Source of the DNA: Streptomyces sp. WAC05374
GTDB lineage: Bacteria > Actinomycetota > Actinomycetes > Streptomycetales > Streptomycetaceae
NCBI RefSeq assembly: GCF_004353505.1
Contig: NZ_SMNQ01000013.1
Location: 142,452 to 206,451 of the forward strand
Direction: 5' to 3'
DNA length: 64,000 nucleotides
Shown: piece by piece, positions 7,805-16,692 of the stretch
Numbering within the stretch: the first letter of the stretch is position 1
Layout of the letters: each line of letters opens with the position of its first letter
Notes under the pieces: generated by a model
Seen by the model: only the letters and a program-made list of their open reading frames with translations
Told to the model about the DNA's origin: nothing
Databases searched by the model: none
Position numbers and translations under genes: made by a program

Positions 7805-10081
7805 GTGCGCGTAGCCGTCATCGGCGGCGGCCCCGGGGGCCTGTACGCCGCCGCCCTGCTCAAGCGCCTCGACCCCGCACGTGACATCACCGTCTGGGAG
7901 CGGAACGCCCCCGACGACACCTTCGGCTTCGGGGTCGTCCTGTCCGACGAGACCCTCGGCGGCATCGAGCACGCCGACCCGGACGTGTACGCCGCCCTCC
8001 AGGCGGAGTTCGTCCGCTGGGACGACATCGACATCGTCCACCGCGGCCGGACGCTCACCTCCGGCGGTCACGGGTTCGCCGCGCTCGGCCGCCGCCGGCT
8101 GCTGGAGATCCTCCACGAGCGCTGCGCCGGCCTGGGCGTACGGCTCCGCTTCCGCTCCGGGGCGCCCCCCGCCGCCGAGCTGGCCGCCACCCACGACCTG
8201 GTGATCGCCGCCGACGGCGTCCACAGCCGCACCCGCGAGGCGCACGCCGACGGGTTCGCGCCCCACCTCACCCCCCACCGCTGCCGCTACATCTGGCTGG
8301 CCGCCGACTTCGCCTTCGACGCCTTCCGGTTCGAGATCGCCGAGACCGAGCACGGGGTGATGCAGCTCCACGGCTACCCCTACGCGGCGGACGCCTCGAC
8401 CGTCATCGTCGAGATGCGGGAGGAGGTCTGGCGCGCGGCCGGGTTCGACGAACTCGACGAACAGGAGTCCGTCGCACGCTGCGCCAAGATCTTCTCCGAC
8501 GCGCTCCAGGGGCGGCCGCTCGCCTCGAACAACTCGTCCTGGACCGCCTTCCGCACCGTCGTCTGCGGCCGCTGGTCGTACGGCAACACCGTCCTCCTCG
8601 GCGACGCCGCCCACACCGCGCACTTCTCCATCGGCTCCGGCACCAAACTCGCCGTCGAGGACGCCCTCGCACTCGCCGCCTGCATCGAGGAGCAGCCCGA
8701 CCTGTGCGCGGCGCTCACGGCGTACGAGGCGGAGCGCCGCCCCGTCGTCGAGTCCACCCAGCGCGCGGCCGCCGCGAGCCTCCGCTGGTTCGAGGACCTC
8801 GCCGGTCACCTCGACCAGCCGCCCCGCCAGTTCGCCTTCAACCTCCTCACCCGCAGCCGCCGCGTCACCCACGACAACCTGCGGCTGCGCGACCCCCGTT
8901 TCACCGACGCCGTGGAGCGGGACTTCGGCTGCCCGCCCGGCACCCCGCCGATGTTCACCCCGTTCCGGCTGCGCGGACTGACCCTGCGCAACCGGGTCGT
9001 CGTCTCACCCATGGACATGTACTCGGCCGTGGACGGCGTCCCCGGCGACCTCCACCTCGTCCACCTCGGCGCCCGCGCCCTCGGCGGCGCCGGGCTCGTC
9101 ATGACCGAGATGGTCTGCGTCAGCCCCGAGGGCCGGATCACCCCCGGCTGCGCCGGGCTGTGGACCCCAGGCCAGTCCGCCGCCTGGCGCCGCGTCACCG
9201 ACTTCGTCCACCAGCAGTCGCCCGGCACCGCCATCGGCGTCCAGCTCGGACACTCCGGGCGCAAGGGCTCCACCAAGCGCATGTGGGAGGGCATCGACCA
9301 GCCCCTGGACTCCGGCAACTGGCCCCTGGTCGCCGCCTCCCCCCTCCCGTACCGCCCCGGGGTCAGCCAGGTCCCGCACGAACTGCACCGGGCGGCGCTC
9401 ACCGACATAAGGGAGCAGTTCGCCGCCGCCGCCCGGCGCGCCGCGCGCGCGGGCTTCGACCTGCTCGAACTGCACTGCGCCCACGGCTACCTGCTGTCCG
9501 GGTTCCTCTCCCCGCTCACCAACCGCCGCACCGACGCCTACGGCGGCTCCCTGACGGGCCGGCTCCGCTTCCCCCTGGAGGTCTTCGACGCGGTACGGGC
9601 CGCCTGGCCCGGCGAACGGCCCATGACCGTGCGCATCTCGGCCACCGACTGGGCGCCCGGCGGCACCACCGCCGAGGAGGCCGTCGAGATCGCCCGCGCC
9701 TTCGCCGAGCACGGCGCCGACGCCATCGACGTCTCCACCGGACAGGTCGTCCCCGACGAGCGACCCGAGTACGGCCGCTCGTACCAGACGCCGTACGCCG
9801 ACAGGATCCGCAACGCCCTCAAGGTGCCCGTCATCGCGGTGGGCGCGATCTCGTCGTGGGACGACGTCAACTCGCTGCTGCTGGCCGGCCGCGCCGATCT
9901 GTGCGCCCTGGCCCGCCCCCACCTCTACGACCCGCACTGGACCCTGCACGCCGCCGCCGACCAGGGCTACGAGGGCCCCGGCGCCCCCTGGCCCGCGCCC
10001 TACCGCGCCGGCAGCCGCAAACCCCCCACGGGCCGCACCGACGCGCCCAAGCCCCGCCTCACGCTGGCTCCCCGCCCCTGA
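7805..10081 (+). CDS. Bifunctional flavin monooxygenase/OYE-type reductase, 2-aminobenzoyl-CoA (or salicylyl-CoA) type
   Basis: A 758-residue fusion. The N-terminal half is a class A FAD monooxygenase with GGGPGGLYAA (about 7-16) and GDAAHTAHFSIGSGTKLAVEDA. From about residue 380 it is an Old Yellow Enzyme-like FMN domain (MFTPFRLRGLTLRNRVVVSPMDMYS, HCAHGYLLSGFLSP). This architecture is that of 2-aminobenzoyl-CoA monooxygenase/reductase, which hydroxylates C5 of the CoA-bound ring and then reduces the ring; database names also use salicylyl-CoA 5-hydroxylase. GTG 7805 begins MRVAVIGGGPGG. The neighbouring CoA ligase, acyl-CoA dehydrogenase and Rid protein favour anthranilate as substrate. The 3' end overlaps convergent paaX by 23 bp. 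Confidence 0.9.
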   Translation: MRVAVIGGGPGGLYAAALLKRLDPARDITVWERNAPDDTFGFGVVLSDETLGGIEHADPDVYAALQAEFVRWDDIDIVHRGRTLTSGGHGFAALGRRRLLEILHERCAGLGVRLRFRSGAPPAAELAATHDLVIAADGVHSRTREAHADGFAPHLTPHRCRYIWLAADFAFDAFRFEIAETEHGVMQLHGYPYAADASTVIVEMREEVWRAAGFDELDEQESVARCAKIFSDALQGRPLASNNSSWTAFRTVVCGRWSYGNTVLLGDAAHTAHFSIGSGTKLAVEDALALAACIEEQPDLCAALTAYEAERRPVVESTQRAAAASLRWFEDLAGHLDQPPRQFAFNLLTRSRRVTHDNLRLRDPRFTDAVERDFGCPPGTPPMFTPFRLRGLTLRNRVVVSPMDMYSAVDGVPGDLHLVHLGARALGGAGLVMTEMVCVSPEGRITPGCAGLWTPGQSAAWRRVTDFVHQQSPGTAIGVQLGHSGRKGSTKRMWEGIDQPLDSGNWPLVAASPLPYRPGVSQVPHELHRAALTDIREQFAAAARRAARAGFDLLELHCAHGYLLSGFLSPLTNRRTDAYGGSLTGRLRFPLEVFDAVRAAWPGERPMTVRISATDWAPGGTTAEEAVEIARAFAEHGADAIDVSTGQVVPDERPEYGRSYQTPYADRIRNALKVPVIAVGAISSWDDVNSLLLAGRADLCALARPHLYDPHWTLHAAADQGYEGPGAPWPAPYRAGSRKPPTGRTDAPKPRLTLAPRP

Positions 10082-10892
10082 CCGATCCGCCCCTGACGAA
10101 CCCCTCGCCCGCGTCCCGCAGCAGCCCGTGCAGCCCGCCGAAGACCGCGGCCGCCCGGCCGCCCGGCCAGCCCGCCGGGAGCAGGGCGGCCGGCAGGCCC
10201 GGGTCGGCGTACGGCAGGCGGCGCCAGGAGTCCAGGGCGAGCAGGTAGTCCCGGTACGCCTCCTCCGGCGACGGCTCCCGGGTCGACCAGGCGCGCAGCA
10301 CCGGCTCGTGGAGGTCCAGGAACTCCTCGTACAGCTTGGCGATCGCCGCCAGGTCCCACCAGCGGCCCACCGCCTCCGCCGTGGGCGCGAAGCCCAGGTG
10401 CTCCCCGCGGAAGAGGTCCACGTACGGGTCGAGCTGGAGGCGCCGGAGCGTGTGCCGGGTCTCCTCGTACAGCGCGGCGGGCGCGATCCACACACCGGGT
10501 GCCGCCGTGCCGAAGCCGAGCCGGCCCAGCCGCGAGCGGAGCAGGTGCCGCTTGTGCCGCTCCGCCTCGGGCACCGAGAAGACGGCGAGGACCCAGCCGT
10601 CGTCCTCGTGCGGCTCGCCGGCCGCGTAGATGCGCCGGTCACCGTCGTCCAGGAGCTGGCGGGCGTCGTCCGAAAGGGCGTATCCGGCCGCCCCGTCCGG
10701 CGTACGGCAGGGCTCCAGCAGCCCGCGGCGCTTGAGCCGCGAGACGGAGGAGCGCACCGACGGCGCGTCCACGCCCAGCACCGCCAGCAGCCGGATCAGC
10801 TCGGCCACCGGCAGCGGGGCGTTGTCGGGCGTCCGCCCGTACGCGCCGTACAGGGAGACGATCAGGGAACGAGGGGTGTGCTGCTCGGCCAC
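10059..10892 (-). CDS. PaaX-family transcriptional regulator
   Basis: A 277-residue regulator. The N-terminal winged helix (TPRSLIVSLYGAYGR, then VDAPSVRSSVSRLKRRGLLEP) and the later PaaX C-terminal region are recognisable. PaaX proteins repress phenylacetyl-CoA or related aromatic-CoA operons and are released by the CoA thioester. The GTG start at 10892 has no clear ribosome site; an 8-bp palindrome GTGATCAC abuts it (10893-10900), so the start may be leaderless or autoregulated. It is cotranscribed behind the CoA ligase (9-bp gap). It is the natural candidate to bind the palindromes at 6891 and 12577, with an aryl-CoA as inducer; both points are inferred. Confidence 0.87.
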   Translation of the reverse strand: MAEQHTPRSLIVSLYGAYGRTPDNAPLPVAELIRLLAVLGVDAPSVRSSVSRLKRRGLLEPCRTPDGAAGYALSDDARQLLDDGDRRIYAAGEPHEDDGWVLAVFSVPEAERHKRHLLRSRLGRLGFGTAAPGVWIAPAALYEETRHTLRRLQLDPYVDLFRGEHLGFAPTAEAVGRWWDLAAIAKLYEEFLDLHEPVLRAWSTREPSPEEAYRDYLLALDSWRRLPYADPGLPAALLPAGWPGGRAAAVFGGLHGLLRDAGEGFVRGGSVRGGEPA

Positions 10893-10901
10893 GTGATCAC
10901 T

Positions 10902-12530
10902 TTACGGGCGTGTCCCGGGCTCGTCCTGGCGCAGCCGGAACCGTTGCAGCTTCCCGGTGGCCGTCCGGGGGAGCGCGTCCAGGAAAACGATCCTGCGCGG
11001 GCACTTGTAGGGGGCGAGACGGTCCTTCACGAAGGTGCGCAGCGCCTCGGCGGTGGAGTCGTCGCGGGGCAGGCCGTCGCGCAGCACCGCGTACGCCACC
11101 ACGATGTGGCCGCGCACCTCGTCGGGGGCGCCCACCACGGCCGCCTCCACCACGTCGGGGTGCGCCAGCAGCGCCTCCTCGACCTGGGGGCCGGCGATGT
11201 TGTACCCGGCCGAGATGATCATGTCGTCCGCGCGGGCCACATAGCGCAGGTAGCCGTCCGGTTCGCGGACGTAGGTGTCGCCCGTGATGTTCCAGCCGTG
11301 CCGTACGTACTCCGTCTGGCGCGGATCGGCGAGGTAACGGCAGCCCACCGGGCCGCGCACGGCCAGGAGCCCCTCCTGCCCGTCGGGGACCGGCTCACCG
11401 GAGGCGTCCACCACGCGCGCGTGCCACCCGGGAACGGGGACCCCCGTGGTGCCGGGGCGGATGGCGTCGTCGGCGGCGGAGACGAAGATGTGCAGCAGTT
11501 CGGTGGCGCCGATGCCGTTGATCAGCCGCAGCCCGGTCCGCTCGTACCAGGCCCGCCAGGTGGCCGCCGGCAGGTTCTCGCCCGCCGACACGCAGCGCCG
11601 CAGCGAGCCGGTGTCATGGGCGTCCACCTCGTCCAGCATCACCCGGTAGGCGGTCGGCGCGGTGAACAGCACCGTCACGCGGTGCTCGGCGACGGCGGGC
11701 AGGAGCTGTTTGGGTCCGGCCTGCTCCAGCAGCAGCGCCGAGGCGCCCGCCCGCATCGGGAAGATCACCAGTCCGCCCAGTCCGAAGGTGAACCCCAGCG
11801 GGGGGCTCCCCGCGAAGAGGTCGTCCGGCTCCGGCCGCAGCACGTGGGCGGAGAAGGTGTCGGCGACGGCCAGCACGTCCCGGTGGAAGTGCATGCACCC
11901 CTTGGGCCGTCCGGTCGTCCCCGACGTGAAGGCGATCAGTGCCACGTCGTCGGCGGCCGTGCCGACCGCCTCGTACGTGCCGGGGTGCCGGGCCGCGAGG
12001 TGCAGCAGGTCGTCGGGACCGTCACCGCCGTACGCCGTGATCCGCAGCCCGGGTACCTCCGCCTTGACCAGGTCGTCCACCGTCCGGACGTCGCACACGG
12101 CGTGGCCGACCCGGGCCATCTCGCACATGACGGCCAGCTCGCGGGCGCGCGCCTGTGCCAGGACGGTGACGGCGACCGCGCCCGCCTTCATCACCGCCAG
12201 CCAGCAGGCCGCGAGCCACGGCGTGGTGGGCCCCCGCAGCAGCACCCGGTTGCCGGGCACCACGCCCAGGTCACGGGTGAGCGCGTGGGCGATGCGGTCG
12301 ACGCGGCCGCGCAGTTCGCCGTACGTCCAGACCCGGCCCGCGCCGTCCCGGAAGACCGGCCGGTCCGCGCCGAACCGTTCCACCGTGCGGTCCAGCAGCT
12401 CCGCCCCGCAGTTGAGCCGGTCGGGGTAGCGCAGCTCGGGGAGGTCGAAGACGAGGCCGGGCCACTGCTCGCGCGGTGGCAGGTGGTCCCGGGCGAAGGT
12501 GTCGAGGTGGGCCGAAGGCGTGAGCTCCAT
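10902..12530 (-). CDS. Aryl-CoA ligase (2-aminobenzoate-CoA/benzoate-CoA ligase family)
   Basis: ATP-dependent acid:CoA ligase of the ANL superfamily, 542 residues. It has the P-loop FTSGTTGRPKGCMH, the acid-site segment NGIGATELLHIF, GDTYVREPDGYLRYVARADDMI and the C-terminal catalytic lysine motif LPRTATGKLQR. ATG 12530 follows a GGGGG ribosome site at good spacing; an in-frame ATG at 12563 would add 11 residues. It belongs to the benzoate/2-aminobenzoate-CoA ligase group and would activate the aromatic acid that the monooxygenase/reductase then attacks. It is divergent from the acyl-CoA dehydrogenase across an operator-bearing promoter. Anthranilate as substrate is inferred from the fusion enzyme and Rid protein. 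Confidence 0.88.
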   Translation of the reverse strand: MELTPSAHLDTFARDHLPPREQWPGLVFDLPELRYPDRLNCGAELLDRTVERFGADRPVFRDGAGRVWTYGELRGRVDRIAHALTRDLGVVPGNRVLLRGPTTPWLAACWLAVMKAGAVAVTVLAQARARELAVMCEMARVGHAVCDVRTVDDLVKAEVPGLRITAYGGDGPDDLLHLAARHPGTYEAVGTAADDVALIAFTSGTTGRPKGCMHFHRDVLAVADTFSAHVLRPEPDDLFAGSPPLGFTFGLGGLVIFPMRAGASALLLEQAGPKQLLPAVAEHRVTVLFTAPTAYRVMLDEVDAHDTGSLRRCVSAGENLPAATWRAWYERTGLRLINGIGATELLHIFVSAADDAIRPGTTGVPVPGWHARVVDASGEPVPDGQEGLLAVRGPVGCRYLADPRQTEYVRHGWNITGDTYVREPDGYLRYVARADDMIISAGYNIAGPQVEEALLAHPDVVEAAVVGAPDEVRGHIVVAYAVLRDGLPRDDSTAEALRTFVKDRLAPYKCPRRIVFLDALPRTATGKLQRFRLRQDEPGTRP

Positions 12531-12576
12531 GGTTCGCCCCCTTGGCGTGGTGGGAACGCTCATCGAGCGTATCGTT

Positions 12577-12596
12577 CATGTGACGACAGTCAACGG
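12577..12596. promoter_or_regulatory. Operator-like site in the divergent ligase/dehydrogenase promoter
   Basis: CATGTGACGACAGTCAACGG matches the 6891-6910 palindrome at 12 of 20 positions, with core GTGACG-N2-AGTCA identical. It lies between the divergently transcribed ligase and acyl-CoA dehydrogenase genes, so one bound regulator could control both arms of the island. Confidence 0.6.
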
Positions 12597-12627
12597 CCCG
12601 CGATAGATGTCTTCCGAGGGGGCATGA

Positions 12628-13740
12628 ATGCCCGTATTCTCACTCGATCCGGCCCAGACCGCCTGGTGCGCGGAGCTGCGCGCCCTGGCCGCCGAACGCC
12701 TGCGCCCGCTCGCCGAGAAGGGCGAGCCGGGGCACGTCAACCGCCCCCTCGTCGCCGCGCTCGGGGAACTGGGCCTGCTCGGGCGCCTCTTCGGGGCGGG
12801 GGCGCTGGAGCTGTGCCTGATGCGGGAGTCCCTCGCGCAGGTCTGCACGGAGGCGGAGACCGCCCTCGCCCTCCAGGGGCTCGGCGCCCACCCCGTCGCC
12901 GCGTCCGGCACGCCCGGGCAGCGGGCGCGCTGGCTGCCGGAGGTGGGCGCGGGCCGGGCAATCGCGGCGTTCGCGCTCTCGGAGCCCGGCGCGGGCTCCG
13001 ACGCGGCGGCGCTCGCGATGGAGGCGGTGCCCGACGGCCCGGGCTGGCGGCTGACGGGCGAGAAGTGCTGGATCTCCAACGCCCCCGAGGCCGACTTCTA
13101 CTCCGTCTTCGCCCGGACGACACCGGGGGCCGGGGCGCAAGGCGTCACCGCCTTCCTCGTCCCCGCCGACCGGCCCGGCCTCAGCGGCGGCCCGCTCGAC
13201 ATGCTCAGTCCGCACCCCATCGGCAGCCTGCTGTTCGACGGCGTGCCGGTGGGGCCCGACGACGTCCTGGGTGAGGTGGACCGGGGCTTCCGCGTCGCCA
13301 TGACGACCCTCAACCTCTTCCGGCCCAGCGTGGGCGCCTTCGCGGTGGGCATGGCCCAGGCGGCGCTGGACGCGGCGCTCGCCCACACGGCCGAACGCGC
13401 CGCCTTCGGGGGTGCCCTGAAAGACCTTCAGGCCGTCTCCCACCAGGTCGCCGAGATGGCCACCCGCACCGAGGCCGCCCGCCTGCTGGTGTACGCGGCG
13501 GCGGCCGCGTACGACGAGGGCGCCGCCGACGTGCCCAAGCGGGCCGCCATGGCGAAGCTGCTGGCCACCGAGACCGCCCAGTACGTCGTGGACGCCGCCG
13601 TCCAGTTGCACGGCGCCCGCGCCCTGCGGCGCGGCCACCTGCTGGAGCACCTGTACCGGGAGGTCCGGGCGCCGCGCATCTACGAGGGCGCGACCGAGGT
13701 GCAGCGCACCATCATCGCCAAGGAGCTGTACGCCACATGA
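12628..13740 (+). CDS. Acyl-CoA dehydrogenase family protein
   Basis: FAD flavoprotein of 370 residues with the acyl-CoA dehydrogenase layout: FAD-contact segment AFALSEPGAGSDAAAL near residue 115-130, GEKCWISNAPEADF, and the C-terminal IYEGATEVQRTIIAKEL. ATG 12628 follows GAGGGGG. The catalytic Glu position of typical short-chain enzymes appears to fall in the YEGATE segment. It would oxidise the CoA-bound ring-reduced intermediate or a later acyl-CoA. It overlaps the following Rid gene by ATGA (13737-13740), showing translational coupling. The exact substrate is not determinable. Confidence 0.9.
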   Translation: MPVFSLDPAQTAWCAELRALAAERLRPLAEKGEPGHVNRPLVAALGELGLLGRLFGAGALELCLMRESLAQVCTEAETALALQGLGAHPVAASGTPGQRARWLPEVGAGRAIAAFALSEPGAGSDAAALAMEAVPDGPGWRLTGEKCWISNAPEADFYSVFARTTPGAGAQGVTAFLVPADRPGLSGGPLDMLSPHPIGSLLFDGVPVGPDDVLGEVDRGFRVAMTTLNLFRPSVGAFAVGMAQAALDAALAHTAERAAFGGALKDLQAVSHQVAEMATRTEAARLLVYAAAAAYDEGAADVPKRAAMAKLLATETAQYVVDAAVQLHGARALRRGHLLEHLYREVRAPRIYEGATEVQRTIIAKELYAT

Positions 13741-14135
13741 GCCTCGAACGCCTCAACCCCGCCGAACTGTCACCGCCCACCGGCTTCTCCCACGCCGTCA
13801 CCGCCACCGGCTCCCGCCTGGTCCTCCTGGCCGGACAGACCGCCCTGGACGGGGCCGGGAACGTGGTGGGCCGGACCCTGCCCGAGCAGTTCGAGACCGC
13901 GCTGGGCAACCTGCTCGCCGCCCTGAAGGCGGCGGGCGGCACCGCCGGCGACCTCGCCCGCGTCACGGTGTACGCCACGGACGTCGCCGACTACCGGGCC
14001 CACGCCCCCGAACTGGGCCGGATCTGGCGCCGCCTGGCCGGCCGTCAGTACCCGGCGATGGCGGTCATCGGCGCCGTCCGGCTCTGGGACGAGCAGGCGC
14101 TGGTCGAACTGGACGGGATTGCCGTCCTGGGCTGA
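13737..14135 (+). CDS. RidA/YjgF-family protein lacking the canonical active-site arginine
   Basis: A 132-residue Rid-family protein. Canonical RidA deaminates enamines and imines using an arginine in a PAR(S/T) motif. Here the equivalent stretch reads YPAMAV (Met about 108), so the arginine is replaced, placing this in an atypical Rid subgroup. The rest of the fold is clear: LVLLAGQTALDGAGNVVG, FETALGNLLAALKAAGG, VTVYATDVADY, ALVELDGIAVL. It is translationally coupled to the acyl-CoA dehydrogenase. Ring reduction of 2-aminobenzoyl-CoA gives an enamine, so a Rid protein here is chemically sensible, although the missing Arg means ordinary RidA catalysis should not be assumed. Confidence 0.88.
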   Translation: MSLERLNPAELSPPTGFSHAVTATGSRLVLLAGQTALDGAGNVVGRTLPEQFETALGNLLAALKAAGGTAGDLARVTVYATDVADYRAHAPELGRIWRRLAGRQYPAMAVIGAVRLWDEQALVELDGIAVLG

Positions 14136-14147
14136 GTCACGCCCCCG

Positions 14148-14171
14148 GCGCCCCCGGACATCCGGGGGCGC
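14148..14171 (+). terminator. Terminator of the aromatic-degradation operon
   Basis: GCGCCCCCGGA (14148-14158) and TCCGGGGGCGC (14161-14171) form a perfect 11-bp stem with a very short loop, 12 bp after the Rid stop. Confidence 0.75.
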
Positions 14172-14185
14172 ACAAGGGTTGTGCA

Positions 14186-14212
14186 GTGCAATGTCACATT
14201 ACTATGTTGCAC
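14186..14212. promoter_or_regulatory. Operator-like repeats upstream of the collagenase
   Basis: GTGCAA-N15-TTGCAC encloses AATGTCACATT (14190-14200), itself a palindrome around a central C. Its reverse strand AATGTGACATT matches AATGTGAAATG (16747-16757) in the hydroxyproline promoter at 9 of 11 positions. It is a candidate site for the GntR protein encoded at 21521-22276. Confidence 0.45.
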
Positions 14213-14307
14213 GTCACACGGTAGTGGCATGGACTCATCAATAAGCCACGCCGACCGTGCGCACCGCTGAACGGACCACTCCCCACCTCCCGACACAGGA
14301 GCCGCAG

Positions 14308-16689
14308 GTGTCCCAGCGATCCACCCGTAGTCCCGTACGCAGCAGCCCCGTACGCAGAGCCCTCGCCGCCGCGGTCGTCGCCACCGCGACACTGCTCGGC
14401 GCCGGCGTCCTGCCCACCCCCACCGCCCAAGCGGCGCCGACCGCCGCCCACGCCGTCCACGGCGACCGTGGAGCGGGCGCCCCCACCGCCCCGGCGGCGG
14501 ACGGCCGGCACGCGGACCCCGCCACCGGCGACCGCCCCCACGACGAGGTCGAACGCCTCGCCACCGCGCCCCGGCCCACCCCCCGGCCCGCACCCGCCCC
14601 CGGCGGGCGGACCGCCACCCGCACCCCGGGCCCGCAGACACCGGCCCACGCGGCGGCCACGGCCGTGCCGTGCGCCCTCGGCGACGTCACCCGCCTCGCG
14701 CCCGAGCCGTTCGCCGACTTCCTCGCCGACCCCGCCGTCACCGCCGACGGCTGTCTGCGCGACCTCATCTGGACCTGGGACGCCCGCCTGGCCCCGGTGA
14801 TGTCCGACGCGCACGTCCAGGCCGTCTCCCGCCGCATATCCGCCCTCGCCCCCGCCCACGACGGCAGGAACGGCAGCCACCTGCTGGAGATGCTCACCTA
14901 CCTGCACTCCGTGGCGTACCACGACTTCTCGCGCGGCGAGATCGACGTCACCGACCCGCCCACCACCGAGGCCATGCGCCGCGCCATCCACGCCTTCGGC
15001 ACCGCGCGCCGTTCCTTCGACGTCACCCGCACCAACGCCGAGTCCCTGCGCGAGGCGCTCTACGCGGGCAGCGCGCCGGGGCTGCGCCACTCCCAACTGG
15101 ACCTGATCCGCAAGGTGCTGGCCACCATGGACCGGTACCACACCACCACCTACAAGGACCCGGCGTGGGGCGGCGCCGCCCTGGCCGCGCTGTCCGTCAA
15201 CTACCTGGGTGTCTACCCGGGCAACAAGGACACCGCCTTCCACACGCTCGTCGCGCGCAACGCCGCCTACCGCGACGCCTTCCGGAAGTTCTCCACGTAC
15301 ACCCACCTCAAGGGCACGCCGAACGAGTGGGTCGTGCGCGACGCCCTCGCCGAGTACGGCCGCTTCGGGCAGATCGCGGCGCTGACGTCCACGATCGTGC
15401 CCGACCTCGGGGCGCTGCTCGCCCCCGTGGTCCGCGACTTCGGGCGCGGCAGCGCGCCCTGGGCGAGGCTCGCCTCCTGGCTGAACTTCTACGAGGCGTG
15501 CGCACCGTACCGGGTCTGCAAGGAGGACATCGAGCGGGAGATCTTCCCGCACGCGTACCGCTACGACAACGCGGCCATCAGGGTCCGCACCGGGCTCGAC
15601 CGCGCGACCGTGGACCAGCTCTACTACGCGGGCAAGCAGGTCAAGGCGCAGTTCCACCGGGTGCTGGGCACCGAGCAGCCGCTCGCCGGGGACACCAACA
15701 CCGCCCTGAACATCGTCCTGTACGCCTCCCGCGCGGACTACGAGAACTACCACCCGCTGCTGACCGGGATGGACACCGACAACGGCGGCATCTACATCGA
15801 GCGCGGCGCGACCTTCTACACCTACCAGCGCCGCGTCCCGCAGGACTCCTCGCTCACCCTGGAGGAGCTGTTCCGCCACGAGTACATGCACTACCTCAAC
15901 GGCCGGTTCGCCGTGCCCGGGTACTTCGGTGAAGGCCCCTGGTACCAGGACGACCGCACCACGGCCATGGACGAGGGGACGGCCGAGTTCTTCGACGGCG
16001 CCACCCGCGACGACGGCGTCGCCGTGCGCAAGTCCCTGGTCAGGTCCGTCATCGCCGACACCGCGGGCGGCCGCCCGCGCATGACCGTGGACCGGCTGCT
16101 GCACGCCACCTACGAGGGCGACGGCTTCCGCTTCTACTCCTACGCGGGCACCTTCTTCACCTACCTGTGGACCGAACGCCCCGCCCAGTTGCGGGAGATG
16201 TACCGGCACCTGCGCGCCGACGACCCGGCCGCCTTCGACGCCTGGCGCGCGCGACTGGGCCGGGACGCGGCGGTCCAGCGAGGCTACGACGCGTTCCTGG
16301 ACGCGCAGATCGCCAAGGTCGACGAGCTGTTCGTCCCCGACACCCGGTACACGCCCAACGACCAACTGCGGGACGCCACCGCCGAGGCCGTCCGCTCGTC
16401 GTTCGCGGCGGCGACCGGGGCCACCCCGCGGTGCTCCGACAACGGCGACGCGGGCATGCGGCGGTTCCTGTGCACCGGCCGGATCACCGCCCGCCTCGGT
16501 GACGCGGGCAGTGCCGACCGGGTCTTCCGCGACATGTCCGACACGGTCGACCGCTTCCTGCTCGACCGGACGGCCACCGTCTCCACCAACCTCGCCGACA
16601 TGAACTGCTCCTTCGGCGAGGTGGAGATCTGGGCCGACCGGCAGGCCGGGACCTCGGACTACGTGTGCGAGGGGCCGCTGCGGACCTGA
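14308..16689 (+). CDS. Secreted M9-family collagenase
   Basis: Extracellular zinc metalloprotease that cleaves triple-helical collagen; 793 residues. A signal peptide is clear: basic start with repeated Arg, hydrophobic ALAAAVVATATLLGAGVLP, then AQAAP. A Pro/Ala/Arg-rich linker follows to about residue 115. The zinc site is HEYMH (His about 524, Glu about 525), with the third ligand likely a Glu in MDEGTAEFFDG about 30 residues on. GTG 14308 is preceded by AGGAG (14297-14301); an ATG at 14257 would put 17 residues before the signal peptide. No C-terminal collagen-binding PKD domain is evident. It is monocistronic with a terminator behind it and lies directly before the hydroxyproline catabolic genes. 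Confidence 0.92.
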   Translation: MSQRSTRSPVRSSPVRRALAAAVVATATLLGAGVLPTPTAQAAPTAAHAVHGDRGAGAPTAPAADGRHADPATGDRPHDEVERLATAPRPTPRPAPAPGGRTATRTPGPQTPAHAAATAVPCALGDVTRLAPEPFADFLADPAVTADGCLRDLIWTWDARLAPVMSDAHVQAVSRRISALAPAHDGRNGSHLLEMLTYLHSVAYHDFSRGEIDVTDPPTTEAMRRAIHAFGTARRSFDVTRTNAESLREALYAGSAPGLRHSQLDLIRKVLATMDRYHTTTYKDPAWGGAALAALSVNYLGVYPGNKDTAFHTLVARNAAYRDAFRKFSTYTHLKGTPNEWVVRDALAEYGRFGQIAALTSTIVPDLGALLAPVVRDFGRGSAPWARLASWLNFYEACAPYRVCKEDIEREIFPHAYRYDNAAIRVRTGLDRATVDQLYYAGKQVKAQFHRVLGTEQPLAGDTNTALNIVLYASRADYENYHPLLTGMDTDNGGIYIERGATFYTYQRRVPQDSSLTLEELFRHEYMHYLNGRFAVPGYFGEGPWYQDDRTTAMDEGTAEFFDGATRDDGVAVRKSLVRSVIADTAGGRPRMTVDRLLHATYEGDGFRFYSYAGTFFTYLWTERPAQLREMYRHLRADDPAAFDAWRARLGRDAAVQRGYDAFLDAQIAKVDELFVPDTRYTPNDQLRDATAEAVRSSFAAATGATPRCSDNGDAGMRRFLCTGRITARLGDAGSADRVFRDMSDTVDRFLLDRTATVSTNLADMNCSFGEVEIWADRQAGTSDYVCEGPLRT

Positions 16690-16692
16690 AAA

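Noticed and set aside
10128..13274. Long forward frame across paaX, ligase and acyl-CoA dehydrogenase
   Set aside because: Runs antisense and out of frame over three genes with intact family motifs; GC-bias artefact.
13737..14135. Calling the Rid gene a normal RidA deaminase
   Set aside because: The active-site arginine is absent (PAM instead of PAR), so the standard function name would overstate the evidence.
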